From Spirochaetales bacterium (GTDB lineage: Bacteria > Spirochaetota > Spirochaetia > SZUA-6 > JAFGRV01), in assembly GCA_016937215.1 (NCBI GenBank), contig JAFGWI010000027.1, positions 1 through 59,555 on the forward strand: a stretch of DNA of 59,555 nucleotides. Direction: 5' to 3'. The notes under the pieces are model-generated. The model had not been told where the DNA came from and ran no database searches. It saw only the letters and a list, made by a program, of their open reading frames with translations. Below, in pieces: positions 10,017 to 20,024 of the stretch (position 1 is the first letter of the stretch; every line of letters starts with the position of its first letter). A program made the translations under genes and the position numbers.

Positions 10017-12494
10017 ATGAAGGCATACCGACCATTAGAATATCATTTGTATTTGCAGCCAGATTTAAAGAATTTTGATTTTCAGGGACAGTGTCTTATA
10101 AAGATGGAACTGTTGGAGCCACAGAAAAGCATTGAACTGGATGCTCTGGAACTGGAAATACATGAGGTAAAGGTAAATGACGAAGCTTGTTCTTTTCAGT
10201 TACTAGCTGAAAAGGAAAAACTGGTGTTAAAGGCCCCCGAAAAATGGCCTGCCGGGGTTCTTGAGCTTGATATCAGTTACACGGGAGAAATCAACAACAA
10301 AATGGCTGGTTTTTACCGCAGTTTTTACAAGAAAAAAAATGAAGACATGGCCATCGCGGTGACCCAGTTTGAGGAATCCGACGCGCGGCGTGCTTTTCCC
10401 TGTTTCGACCATCCTGGTTACAAGGCGGTTTTTTTCATTACCATGGTTGTTCCCCAGGGGCTTAAGGTTTTTTCCAATGAAGACATTGACGAGGAAATTG
10501 ATCTTGGAAAGGGGCTTCGGGAAGTCTCTTTCAAAGCAACTCCCTTGATGTCCACTTACCTTGTTTTTTTCGGAATAGGCGATTTTCAGATCCGGGTGGA
10601 CCTTGAAGACAGGCGTGTCCGGGCCGTCGCCCTTGAGGAGCGCATCAATTTCACCGACTTTTGCCTTGATTTCGGCCGCAAGAGCCTTCAATTTCTGGAA
10701 AAATACTATGGCGTGGATTATCCCCTTTCTAAAATGGACCTCCTGGCCGTACCGGATTTTGCCTTTGGGGCCATGGAAAACTGGGGCGCCATCACCTTTC
10801 GCGAAAACCTCATGCTCTATTATCCTGGTGTAACTTCCAAGGCCGGTTTATACCGTATTGCCGAAGTGGTTGCCCACGAGATCGTGCATCAATGGTTCGG
10901 CAACCTGGTGACTCCTTCAGACTGGAAATATCTCTGGCTGAATGAAAGCTTTGCCACTTTTTTCGCTTTTATCGTGGTTGACCAGTATTTTCCCGAGTGG
11001 GAAATCTGGCCCCATTTTATTTCCACTCAAACAGCCTCGGCCATGGTTCGCGATTCTTTGGACAATACCATTTCCATCGAGATTCCAGGGGGCGAGCATG
11101 TGGTGATCAATGCATCAACCGCGCCTATTATTTACAACAAGGGCGGCAGTATTCTCAGGCAGATCAAGGAATACCTTGGGGATGAGTGCTTTCAAAAGGG
11201 CTTGTCCGGTTTTTTAAAGGATTTTGCCTACAAAAATGCCGAAAGCAAGGATTTATGGACATCCCTTCAAAACGCCTCGGGCGTACCGGTTCTGGATTTA
11301 ATGAAGTCCTGGGTGGAACAGCCGGGATACCCCTGTATCCAGGTGACCCAGAACGCCGATGACCTTGTTTTTACCCAGAACCGCTTTACATACAATAGCG
11401 AACAAAACGGCAAATGGATTGTTCCTCTGAAAATCCGTTATTTTCTGCAAAACGGAGAGTCCATTGAAAAGAACATTCTTTTAAGCGAAAAGCGGCAAAT
11501 GCTGACCATGCCGCCCAAAACTCGCGCTTATAAAGTAAACTCCGGCCAGAGCGGTTTTTACAGGGTCCTCTATCAGGACCAGGACAACCTTGAAAAACTA
11601 TGCTCCATGATTGAAGAAAATACCCTGAGTCCGGAAGACAGCTATGGTGTGGAATGCGATTTATATGAATTCATGTTAACCGGAAGAATCAGCCTTGAGC
11701 AATACCTGGGCTCCATGCCCGCTTTTATCGGGCAAAGTGATTTTCTGCCATCCATGAGTTTGATCGACCATATGGAAAGCCTTATTTTTGTTCTGCCGGA
11801 AAAGCAGAAAACACAGGTAGAAGGCTATTTAAAGCAATACCTTGAATTCCTGATCACTGAGCTGGGGCTTGAGGTCAGGGATTCGGAAAAACACAGCTCC
11901 TCGGTTTTGCGGGACAGGGCCCTGCCCCTGTGGATGAAGTACAACAGCGCCAACCAGCAGAACAAGATCCAGAACATGATCAAAGCCCTGTTCGCCGGCA
12001 AAAAAACAGCGCCTGATCTGCAAAAAGGCCTTCTTCAGGCCGCGGCCATTTCCATGGCACCGCAGCTGCGCAAATTCATCGATACCGGTTTTGAAAACCT
12101 TGAAAGCGAGCATCAACGCATGAATCAGATCGCTGCCCTAGGGTATTTTAAGGAACCCGAGGACCTGAGCTGGGCCTATGAATTTGCCTTGAAGCGGGTG
12201 CCGGCGCGTAACCGCTATCTGCCCTTCGCGGGATTTTCCCAGAACCGCGATGCCCTTTCTTCGCTGTGGGATTTTTATATTCATAACGAAGCTGAAATAA
12301 CAGAGCTCCATCCTGTGCATTTTGAGCGCATTGCCGCTTCCCTGGCTGTTTCCTGCGGCCTTCATCTTGGAGAGCCTGTAAAGACTTATTTTGAGACCTT
12401 TATCAAGGAGAAAAAACTGGCCAGGGATGTTATTTCCCTGTCTCTTGAAAAGCTGGCTGTGTACAGGAATTTTTTAAAAGCCTGTGACAAGTAA
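10017..12494 (+). CDS. M1 family metallo-aminopeptidase
   Basis: GAMENWG and HEIVHQWFGNLVTPSDWKYLWLNESFA motifs (GxMEN, HExxH-18-E); start placed at 10017 after GGAGATTGGGG. Confidence 0.95.
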   Translation: MKAYRPLEYHLYLQPDLKNFDFQGQCLIKMELLEPQKSIELDALELEIHEVKVNDEACSFQLLAEKEKLVLKAPEKWPAGVLELDISYTGEINNKMAGFYRSFYKKKNEDMAIAVTQFEESDARRAFPCFDHPGYKAVFFITMVVPQGLKVFSNEDIDEEIDLGKGLREVSFKATPLMSTYLVFFGIGDFQIRVDLEDRRVRAVALEERINFTDFCLDFGRKSLQFLEKYYGVDYPLSKMDLLAVPDFAFGAMENWGAITFRENLMLYYPGVTSKAGLYRIAEVVAHEIVHQWFGNLVTPSDWKYLWLNESFATFFAFIVVDQYFPEWEIWPHFISTQTASAMVRDSLDNTISIEIPGGEHVVINASTAPIIYNKGGSILRQIKEYLGDECFQKGLSGFLKDFAYKNAESKDLWTSLQNASGVPVLDLMKSWVEQPGYPCIQVTQNADDLVFTQNRFTYNSEQNGKWIVPLKIRYFLQNGESIEKNILLSEKRQMLTMPPKTRAYKVNSGQSGFYRVLYQDQDNLEKLCSMIEENTLSPEDSYGVECDLYEFMLTGRISLEQYLGSMPAFIGQSDFLPSMSLIDHMESLIFVLPEKQKTQVEGYLKQYLEFLITELGLEVRDSEKHSSSVLRDRALPLWMKYNSANQQNKIQNMIKALFAGKKTAPDLQKGLLQAAAISMAPQLRKFIDTGFENLESEHQRMNQIAALGYFKEPEDLSWAYEFALKRVPARNRYLPFAGFSQNRDALSSLWDFYIHNEAEITELHPVHFERIAASLAVSCGLHLGEPVKTYFETFIKEKKLARDVISLSLEKLAVYRNFLKACDK

Positions 12495-12582
12495 TGCTCT
12501 CGATTTTCTGTATAATATCTTAAGGGCGCGACTTTCGCTTATTGATAAAGAATAATCCCATTCACCAGGCATTATGGGCCTT

Positions 12583-12733
12583 GGGCGTTGCCTGCCTCCA
12601 CGATGTTACGGCAGGCCGGGCTTTCCACGACTCCGCTTCGCTTCGAAAGCCCGGTGCACGGAATTACCGTGCACCGGTGTTTCAGAAAGCCCTTTTTGAA
12701 AAAAGGGCTTTCTGTCGTTCCAATCCCTAACGC
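12583..12733 (-). repeat. family A structured repeat, copy A2
   Basis: Minus strand: GCGTTAGGGATTGGAACGA-CAGAAAGCCCTTTTTTCAAAAAGGGCTTTCTG-..-CCGGTGCACGGtaattCCGTGCACCGG-..GAAAGCCCGGCCTGCC..GGCAGGCAACGCCC. Confidence 0.9.
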
Positions 12734-12797
12734 AAAAAAACGGAAAGCACTCTTTGCGGAACAAATACAAATTCCTTTACCATGTCCATATTTGCAC

Positions 12798-13244
12798 GCA
12801 GCAGGGCAATCGCATTATAATTTTTATAGTTGTTTTGTCACTCTGAGCTAGCACCCGCCGTCATTCTGAGCTATCATCCGCCGTCATTCTGAGCTATCAT
12901 CTGCCGTCATTCTGAGCAAAGCGAAGAATCTCATTTGGCATGGACCAATAGTATTCACAAATAAAAGCCTCAAACCAGGCAAGATTCTTTTAGGACGCAT
13001 GAATACAGTGAATGCCAATGAGCATTCACGCCATACAGTGAATCCCAATGAGGATTTCACGTCACCGAGCAATAAATGCGGAGCATTTATGAACAGGCCC
13101 AGGACGCATGGATATAGTGAATCCCAATGAGGATTCACGCCACCGAGCAGTAAACGCGGAGCGTTTACGACCAGGCCCCCGTCGGTCCTCCTCAGAATGA
13201 CAAGAGGTTGAAACATTATTCTTTTAATGCGATTGCCCTGTTGC
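12798..13244. mobile_element. MITE-like element bounded by about 23-bp terminal inverted repeats (family C, copy C1)
   Basis: Left GCAGCAGGGCAATCGCATTATAA (12798-12820); right arm reverse complement GCAACAGGGCAATCGCATTAAAA (13222-13244), 2 mismatches; internal hairpin modules; no transposase ORF. Confidence 0.6.
12838..12920. repeat. tandem 23-nt direct repeats TCATTCTGAGCTATCATCCGCCG (three full units plus partial)
   Basis: Units at 12838, 12861 and 12884, then partial TCATTCTGAG at 12907. Confidence 0.85.
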
Positions 13245-13294
13245 ACACAGCCAGATCTATAGACCAAAAAAAAAATCTGTGAGATGATAGCCCC

Positions 13295-13561
13295 ATGGAT
13301 GAGGATTTATTAAAAGAGCCGGGTTCTATGGACTTGAACGATCAGAAATATTTAATCAAACTGGCCAAAACTACCATGCCCTTTGGCAAATACAAGGGGC
13401 GTTTGCTGGTCAATCTGCCCGAAGCTTATGTTCTATGGTTTCAGCAAAAGGGTTTTCCCCAAGGTGAGCTCGGAGAGATGTTAAAAATCATGGTCGAAAT
13501 AAAAACCAATGGTCTTGAATACCTGCTCCGGGATATTGCCAGAAAAAGCGGAGCTTTTTAA
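13295..13561 (+). CDS. DUF3820 family protein
   Basis: MPFGKYKGRLLVNLPEAYVLWFQQKGFPQGELGEMLKIMVEIKTNGLEYLL matches the short DUF3820 pattern. Confidence 0.75.
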   Translation: MDEDLLKEPGSMDLNDQKYLIKLAKTTMPFGKYKGRLLVNLPEAYVLWFQQKGFPQGELGEMLKIMVEIKTNGLEYLLRDIARKSGAF

Positions 13562-13810
13562 AGACCCTGGGCAAAAGGGAAGCACCACATGGCTTGGCCT
13601 TAAAATACAGCACTCATGGGGTTCTCATTGGCACTTTTCCTGACAGCTTCGGTGCCTAAACAACTGAACCACTACTTGAATCTTCTGCTTCAGCACTGTC
13701 CGAAACCAACATTCACCAATGAACCAAGCCAAGGATCACAAAAAAACAGAAAAAATCCTTTAAAATTTGCCCTCAGGTCATTATTCTATTATTAGGAAGG
13801 ATAGATCTCT

Positions 13811-16800
13811 ATGGCTCAGGATGAGCGAAAAAAGCAAGGCGGTTTTTTAAAGGGAATACAGGGTTTTTTCAAGGCTGTCACCAATACAATACAGCAGGAT
13901 GACGTTGCTGAAGAGAGCCAGTCTTTTTTGCAACAGGAAGACAAAACCCAGGAAATTTTATTGTCACTGTCATCGGAAATCAATCCCTCTCAAAGCCTCT
14001 TTGCCGGGCCCTTGAATTTCCTCCATGATAATGCCGCAAGACAGGCCTATTTTAACTTTATCGCTCAACAAGAAGGAGAGGTCATCAGTTCCCTGGAACA
14101 GGAGGAAATCCAAAGGGCCAATGAGAATTTCAATTTTCACCGCCAAGCCAAGGAAAAGGAGATATCCGCCTTTCTGGAGGCTACCCCGCCCCGCGACTGG
14201 ACAGCTCTGGGTTCATCAGCCTTAAAACGCAACATCCCCCCGCACATTCTGGGACGACTTCTGGAATTGATCCTTGAAAAAGCACAGAACAATGATATTC
14301 CCGAAGATGCGGCCCAGCAAATCAAGCAAGCAGAATCCAAAATCCAGTGGCAGCTCAAGAGTGAAGAAGCGGTCATTTCCTACTTGATAAAAGCCCTGAA
14401 TAAAAAGAACAGCGCCCTTGAAAAAGGCGAGCTCCTTGAAAAAATACGCCCCCATGTAACAGGAAAAATTACCCATGAAGATTTAAAACAAAGGACCGAA
14501 GAGGTCTTTTCCAATTGGATAAAGATTTACAAAAGCCTTGAAAAGCGAAAGCGCCTGGCTGAAAACGATGATTTCAACTTTGATTCCTTTGACTTTGACG
14601 CGGAACTCCCGGAATTCGGCGAGAAAGAGGAAAACTTCCTCAAGGATTTGTCCAAAGAGGATAAGCCCGATAAAATGGCCCGGCAGCTCGAAGAGGAGGA
14701 TGAAAACCGGAAAAATCTTCTGATCAACAACATGGCCTTTGACCCCCGCTTTGACAAATACTTTGACCAGATGGTTCAGCATTTATCAAAGGATGATCTG
14801 GGCACCCTCATGGGAATCATCAGTTCCCACATTCGTCAAATCGAACAGAAACAGGGCTTTGACGCCAGTGAAGAATACCTGGAGGATATCATTAGCCGCG
14901 TGAAAAAGCGGCTGGGGCCCAACACCCTTATCGAAAACAAAATCTTGAACATCAAGCTCTATTTGCAGAAGGCCCATCAGGAATATACCAGGCAGCTCGC
15001 CGAGTTGAAAAAACGTCTGGATGGCTTAAACATTCAAGAGCAAATCGGTATTCTGCGAACCATGGGAAAGGACCCCCAATTTCAAAACATCTTTGGTACA
15101 GTTCAAAACATGGAGCGTTTACTAATAGAAGAGCATTTTGAGGAGATATTTAACGGCCTTCCTGTTAAAACCCAGGAAATTGTGGCCAAGTCACTGCTTT
15201 CCGACCTCAATTCCCTGAAAAACCAGTATCCCTATTTAATCGACAAGTTAAAACGCAAACTGGAACTGGTCAGCGCTATTGCGGAAAAACAACAGGCCTC
15301 TGTCCCTGAAGTGGATTATGGTCTGTTGAACAAAATTGTTGGTTTTGCAAGAGAAAAGTCCTATGATATTCCCCATGAAGATCTTGATGATTTGTCCAAA
15401 TCCAAAAAAAACCGTGAAGAAATTCTTAACCTGCTTCATGAAATTGACAGACTGCCCTCTCTTGACGAACGCATTATCACCGTCAAATTCTGGCTGGATA
15501 ACGCTGTGTACGAAGCCAAACCCCATCTGGAAGAATTTCTCAAAATCCATCTGAGCACTTTAAAAGAAGCCAAGGCCCGGGAAGGCGGCCTCCTGCGGAT
15601 GATTTTTGACCACTTAAAAGAACTAGAAAGCAAACAGGAAAAACTTGAATACCTGAATGAAAAGCTAAAAGACCCTGTTTACGCCCATATGCATCCTATT
15701 CTGAATAATCTTATCGCGAATATCCAAAAAGAAGAAGCTCAGGAACCTGATGTTATTACCGAACACTGGATTCGGGAGCAGATTGACTCAATTGAAGACC
15801 TGAACAGCCGAATCAACTGGATCAAAATCCGCATGTACTTGCCCTCCTTCGCTGGCTTCCAGAATCTCTTAAGGCAAATCCTTGAGGAAAGCGAAGAAGC
15901 TAGAGAATCCGCCTTCACAGAAGACCTGGAAGATACCCTTATTGCCCAGGCCAGCGTCAAATCATTGCAAGACAAGAAGGGTCAAGGCTCCGAGGACAAA
16001 ATACATAAAAACATCATATCCCTGACTCGAGAAATCATGTCTATTCCCGGCAAGGTGGAACGCCGAAAGTTCATCAAGGAACAGGAAACCCTTTATCCCC
16101 TGGATGAAGAGCATATCTTTTACAAACAAAGAAAACTGCTTTATTACCTTGTTAATGTTGATAACGATGATAAGCCCGGACAAAAACTCAAGGTATTGGC
16201 CGACAAGGTGCTTTATCATTTCAAAGAAAAGGCAGAATTTTTCAAGATTTTAAAACTTTCACGCTTTTCTCATCAAGGTAAAAGCCTTTCCATGATGGAT
16301 GAATTGAAAATCAGCGATAGTGATTTGGCTTATTACGCAGCCTATATTGTGGGATCCGATAAAACGCCCCTTGAGGTGCGGTTGAATTTCCTGAAAAATT
16401 TCAGCAAAGGCGATGTGCGGGTAGAAGAAGTCATTATTCCCAAAGGTGACATCCAGACCAAAATGGATTACAAGGATTTTTTCCAGATCACACCGGCAAT
16501 TCTTGACAAAGCCATAAAGGACCTATCCAGATATATTAAGGAAAAGCCGAAGAGAGCCTTGGACAATGAAGAGATTAATCCGGACACCCCGATGGCCGCA
16601 GCTGATGAAAAACCCTTCATGGCAAAGGAAGAAAACTTCAGGAAAGAAAAACCCAGAAAAAATGATAAACAAACGGCAACAGAAACCAGCCGCATCGAAC
16701 AGGATAAACAGCCGGAGAAGGATAACCCGCGTCAAGCGGAAAATGACTTAACACACCACCATGTTGAGGTCGATCAGGATTTGATTGAAACTGAAGTTCA

Positions 16801-18904
16801 TCAAGCCCTCCATGACACTGATAATGATTACCATACCGACAAAACCATGACTGAGACCGAGGAAGAGAATAACGCGCGTTTTCACCAAGATGAAAAGATC
16901 GCCCATCAGCGGGTTGATAATGAAACCCTGGCCAGTAATCAAGACAAGCCTTCCCCCTGGCGCGAAGAAAATGATGCATATTTACCAGAGGAGGACGCGC
17001 TGGACAAGAGCCCAGGGGAAAATAAAAACTCTAATCCCATTGATGATAAAAAACGCCTAACAGATCAAGATCATGCTTCTAGCGGCTATCAACCGAACCA
17101 GCGGGAAAAAAGCGAAAAGCCCGAAGAAAAGGCCAACACCAAAGCAAAAACACAGGAACAAAAAAATCAGGAATACTATGAGAAAAATAAAACCGAGATC
17201 GACAAGGCAGTGACCTCTCACCTGGAAAACCTGGGTAAGGAACGAAGCAAAGCTCTAATTGGACCTATGACAGAACAAACCCAACAAGCTTCCAAGCAAA
17301 AGGAAAACAGGGGCCGAATCTGGGCTGTTATGAACAACCTGAAGGCATGCTACCCCGAAGCTGTTCCGGACCTTATAGAGCAAAGCATTATTCCGGTATT
17401 TACCGAGGCAGGCGATACTCTTTCCCAGGACATTTTTACGGCCATGAACCAGAATATCTTCAAGCCCATATTGTTTCAGGGCGCCGATGTGAATGTAGAA
17501 GATTCTCTCGATGCCATCGAAAATTTTATGGGCAAAAAGGACGTGCTCACCCAAAGCCGGCCCCTGATTCTGGAAATGGCCGGGAAAATGAAAAACACCC
17601 GGTTTGATGAAATCAAAAGCAAAGTGTCACATAACCAGTCCCGGAAATCTGCTGAAAACGAGCCTGTTACGGAGGACAATCTTTTAAGTATACTCACCGC
17701 TTTAAGCCGCTTAGCTTCACCACAAGAGGCAGCGGTAAAATTACAGCAGGATTTTATTCCACGCTGTCAAAAGAGTGACAAAAAGGAGCTCCATGATAAC
17801 CTGGTACGCGTCAAAGGGATTATCGGAGCCGACAAACGGGTAAACTGGCCGGCTGTTGAAAAATATTTTGGCCCCGAAATAACCGGGATGCTGAAAAACA
17901 TAAAATCCCTCTCAGCTTCAAACATGACAGGAGAAAAAAAGGGAACTGAAAAAGCCAGTATCGCGGCAGGCACCCAAAAATTCTCCGGAGTGGAATCCTA
18001 CTTGACCAACATGGCCTTTTTTGAGGACCCCCATAAAATCATCCGTTCGGCTCTGGAAGCCCAAAAGGACCTGGAACCCCTTTTGGGTTCAGGTAAACAA
18101 AAGGAAAGGCAAGATCTGATTGATCAGCTTTATGATAATAAACAGATTTTTACATTTGATAAGCGTTTTTACATCGGTCATGGCCGCCTGGCCGATTTTA
18201 TCCATGACAAAAACAACCAGGGTTATGACAAGCCAAACCTTGCCAAAGGCTTGCTATCTTTCCTGAGCGGTCTGGAAACCAATGAAAAGGCTGCTTTTGT
18301 GGGTGTGGAACCTGAGCAATGGCCCGATTTTGAAGAACTCATGGAACAATGGTCTAGCGGTAAAAAACTTGGCCAGGATAAAAAGGAAAATCGCAGACCA
18401 CCTCGAACCGCTGGGGGAGTTCTCTCGAGCGGAGCTGGCTCCAAAAAAAAGGGTGATTCCAGTTCCGGCCTTTCTCTGTTCAGCGGAGCTTCATCCTCCT
18501 CAAAAGGCAGCAAGAATAAACACGCTTCAAAATCAACGCCTCGTTCCAGTCGAAGCCCTTCTTCAAAGCCCAACAAAACCCCTCATCCGAAAAAGCAAGG
18601 GAAGGCCAAAAAACCGGTACTTACCAGCAAAAGCAAGGAAATCCTTGACCGGGCAAATAAAATCATTACGGAAAAACTGGTTTTTTTAATCAAGCAGTAT
18701 GACACACGCAAGGACTTGAAAATGCTGGAACAATCCTATTTAAGAGGAAAAAGCGAGAACCTCAAAATGCTCATTGATCCGGTAATGCATTCTGTTTTGT
18801 ATTCCATTCTGGAAAAAGATGAGGAGCTGTGCCAGAACCTGAGCTTCGACCAAAGAAAAATTACTTCGCTTTTCTCCAAAATGATGAAAAAACTCAAAAA
18901 GTAA
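13811..18904 (+). CDS. giant 1697-aa protein of unknown function, helical, charged, with disordered and Ser-rich linkers
   Basis: Single uninterrupted ORF with RBS-like AGGAAGGA; no signal peptide; Glu/Lys-rich helical N-terminal two-thirds, disordered Asp/His/Glu/Asn-rich linker, Ser-rich segment, basic C-terminal domain. Confidence 0.85.
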   Translation: MAQDERKKQGGFLKGIQGFFKAVTNTIQQDDVAEESQSFLQQEDKTQEILLSLSSEINPSQSLFAGPLNFLHDNAARQAYFNFIAQQEGEVISSLEQEEIQRANENFNFHRQAKEKEISAFLEATPPRDWTALGSSALKRNIPPHILGRLLELILEKAQNNDIPEDAAQQIKQAESKIQWQLKSEEAVISYLIKALNKKNSALEKGELLEKIRPHVTGKITHEDLKQRTEEVFSNWIKIYKSLEKRKRLAENDDFNFDSFDFDAELPEFGEKEENFLKDLSKEDKPDKMARQLEEEDENRKNLLINNMAFDPRFDKYFDQMVQHLSKDDLGTLMGIISSHIRQIEQKQGFDASEEYLEDIISRVKKRLGPNTLIENKILNIKLYLQKAHQEYTRQLAELKKRLDGLNIQEQIGILRTMGKDPQFQNIFGTVQNMERLLIEEHFEEIFNGLPVKTQEIVAKSLLSDLNSLKNQYPYLIDKLKRKLELVSAIAEKQQASVPEVDYGLLNKIVGFAREKSYDIPHEDLDDLSKSKKNREEILNLLHEIDRLPSLDERIITVKFWLDNAVYEAKPHLEEFLKIHLSTLKEAKAREGGLLRMIFDHLKELESKQEKLEYLNEKLKDPVYAHMHPILNNLIANIQKEEAQEPDVITEHWIREQIDSIEDLNSRINWIKIRMYLPSFAGFQNLLRQILEESEEARESAFTEDLEDTLIAQASVKSLQDKKGQGSEDKIHKNIISLTREIMSIPGKVERRKFIKEQETLYPLDEEHIFYKQRKLLYYLVNVDNDDKPGQKLKVLADKVLYHFKEKAEFFKILKLSRFSHQGKSLSMMDELKISDSDLAYYAAYIVGSDKTPLEVRLNFLKNFSKGDVRVEEVIIPKGDIQTKMDYKDFFQITPAILDKAIKDLSRYIKEKPKRALDNEEINPDTPMAAADEKPFMAKEENFRKEKPRKNDKQTATETSRIEQDKQPEKDNPRQAENDLTHHHVEVDQDLIETEVHQALHDTDNDYHTDKTMTETEEENNARFHQDEKIAHQRVDNETLASNQDKPSPWREENDAYLPEEDALDKSPGENKNSNPIDDKKRLTDQDHASSGYQPNQREKSEKPEEKANTKAKTQEQKNQEYYEKNKTEIDKAVTSHLENLGKERSKALIGPMTEQTQQASKQKENRGRIWAVMNNLKACYPEAVPDLIEQSIIPVFTEAGDTLSQDIFTAMNQNIFKPILFQGADVNVEDSLDAIENFMGKKDVLTQSRPLILEMAGKMKNTRFDEIKSKVSHNQSRKSAENEPVTEDNLLSILTALSRLASPQEAAVKLQQDFIPRCQKSDKKELHDNLVRVKGIIGADKRVNWPAVEKYFGPEITGMLKNIKSLSASNMTGEKKGTEKASIAAGTQKFSGVESYLTNMAFFEDPHKIIRSALEAQKDLEPLLGSGKQKERQDLIDQLYDNKQIFTFDKRFYIGHGRLADFIHDKNNQGYDKPNLAKGLLSFLSGLETNEKAAFVGVEPEQWPDFEELMEQWSSGKKLGQDKKENRRPPRTAGGVLSSGAGSKKKGDSSSGLSLFSGASSSSKGSKNKHASKSTPRSSRSPSSKPNKTPHPKKQGKAKKPVLTSKSKEILDRANKIITEKLVFLIKQYDTRKDLKMLEQSYLRGKSENLKMLIDPVMHSVLYSILEKDEELCQNLSFDQRKITSLFSKMMKKLKK

Positions 18905-19215
18905 TGGCATTTTGAAAATCGGGGAAAAACAAGGGCGCGTGACAAGGCCCAGCATAACACCTTACTTATAGATAGGGCTTTGATCCACTTCTCACTTTCA
19001 CTCTCATAAGAGTCTGTGCAAACTGAAAGCCCGGCTCCGGGGGAGAATAAAGCAGCATTAGGCTGAATTCAATTGCCGGAAAAAGCCTAAAGGCCATTAA
19101 TTTAAAAATCGATAAAAATTACCTGAAAAAAAATGAATAGATTGAAAATTTTCCGAATTCGTATTAAAATGATATTACAACAATCAGCCTTGGGGCTAAA
19201 AAGGAGATCGCTGTG

Positions 19216-19515
19216 ATGAAAGATCGGAGAAGTCGGCCCAGGTTTAAACTGGATATTGAGGTTAATTCGGGTACGAATATTGGGGCTTCGGTGAAAAACC
19301 TGGCAGTGGGGGGAATTTGCATTATTACTGATCAGCCTTTGCAAAAGGGGAATACGATTAATCTCGTGCTGACCATGCCCGACGCGTCAAAGATCACTGT
19401 CAAGGCTTATGTGCTTTGGTCTCTTGAAATGGACCGCTCCCATTATGAAAACGGGCTCGATTTCAGAATAATCTCTATCCGCGATGTGCGCAGTCTGAAA
19501 AAATTCCTCAACTAG
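19216..19515 (+). CDS. PilZ domain protein (candidate c-di-GMP receptor)
   Basis: DRRSRPRFKLDIEVNSG..VKNLAVGGICIITDQPL resembles PilZ RxxxR..(D/N)xSxxG. Confidence 0.85.
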   Translation: MKDRRSRPRFKLDIEVNSGTNIGASVKNLAVGGICIITDQPLQKGNTINLVLTMPDASKITVKAYVLWSLEMDRSHYENGLDFRIISIRDVRSLKKFLN

Positions 19516-20024
19516 TCGTGTTTTTCCCGGGCTTCATAAAGTCCTAAAATCTCGCCATAAAAGGCCCGGTGATAGTCCTTTTGGGGATAAAAGCGGGTGG
19601 CGATTTCCTTATTCATGGCCTCTTCCATAAAATCCGCGTGATTCAAAATCCGGCATTCATAGTGAAACAAGGCCTGTCTAATATAGGGAACCTTTATATC
19701 ATCACAGGAAGCGAGTTCGAATCCACAAACCTGGGCTTTATTCTCATCCCGGCCTGAACAGCTGCCGCAATAGGCCACTTGTTTTTTATAATCATCTCCC
19801 ATCACGTTCACCGAGAATTCCGGTAATTCTATAAGCAGTTCATAGGAATAGCGGCTGGGCCGCACAACCACAGTAAAAACCGGTTTTCCCCAATACACAC
19901 CAATGGACCCCCAGCCAATGGTCATGGGGTTTCCCTGGGTGCCAGATACCAGGATGATGCCCTGTTTGCAAAAGGGTTCGATGGTTTCTTTATAGCGATC
20001 GTAGGGAGCAAGTTTTTGTGCCAT
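19512..20024 (-). CDS. flavin reductase family (flavoredoxin-like) protein
   Basis: GIILVSGTQGNPMTIGWGSIGVYWGKPVFTVVVRPSRYSYELLIELPEFSVNVMG pattern. Confidence 0.85.
   Translation of the reverse strand: MAQKLAPYDRYKETIEPFCKQGIILVSGTQGNPMTIGWGSIGVYWGKPVFTVVVRPSRYSYELLIELPEFSVNVMGDDYKKQVAYCGSCSGRDENKAQVCGFELASCDDIKVPYIRQALFHYECRILNHADFMEEAMNKEIATRFYPQKDYHRAFYGEILGLYEAREKHD

Noticed and set aside
9661-10035. ORFs 9661..10035(-) and 9754..9993(+) as genes
   Set aside because: They are largely made of the family A1 element; translations reflect the repeat and no RBS or conserved motif is visible.
12838-12930. Possible CRISPR array
   Set aside because: The 23-nt units are directly contiguous with no spacers, and no cas gene is present; this is a tandem repeat inside a MITE-like element.
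12542-13267. ORFs 12542, 12588 and 12884 as genes
   Set aside because: They are composed of family A2 and the family C element; repeated peptides come from repeated DNA modules.
14137-18960. Many antisense and out-of-frame ORFs inside the giant 13811-18904 gene
   Set aside because: They lie opposite or within a long continuous ORF and have low-complexity compositions expected from reading the wrong frame.
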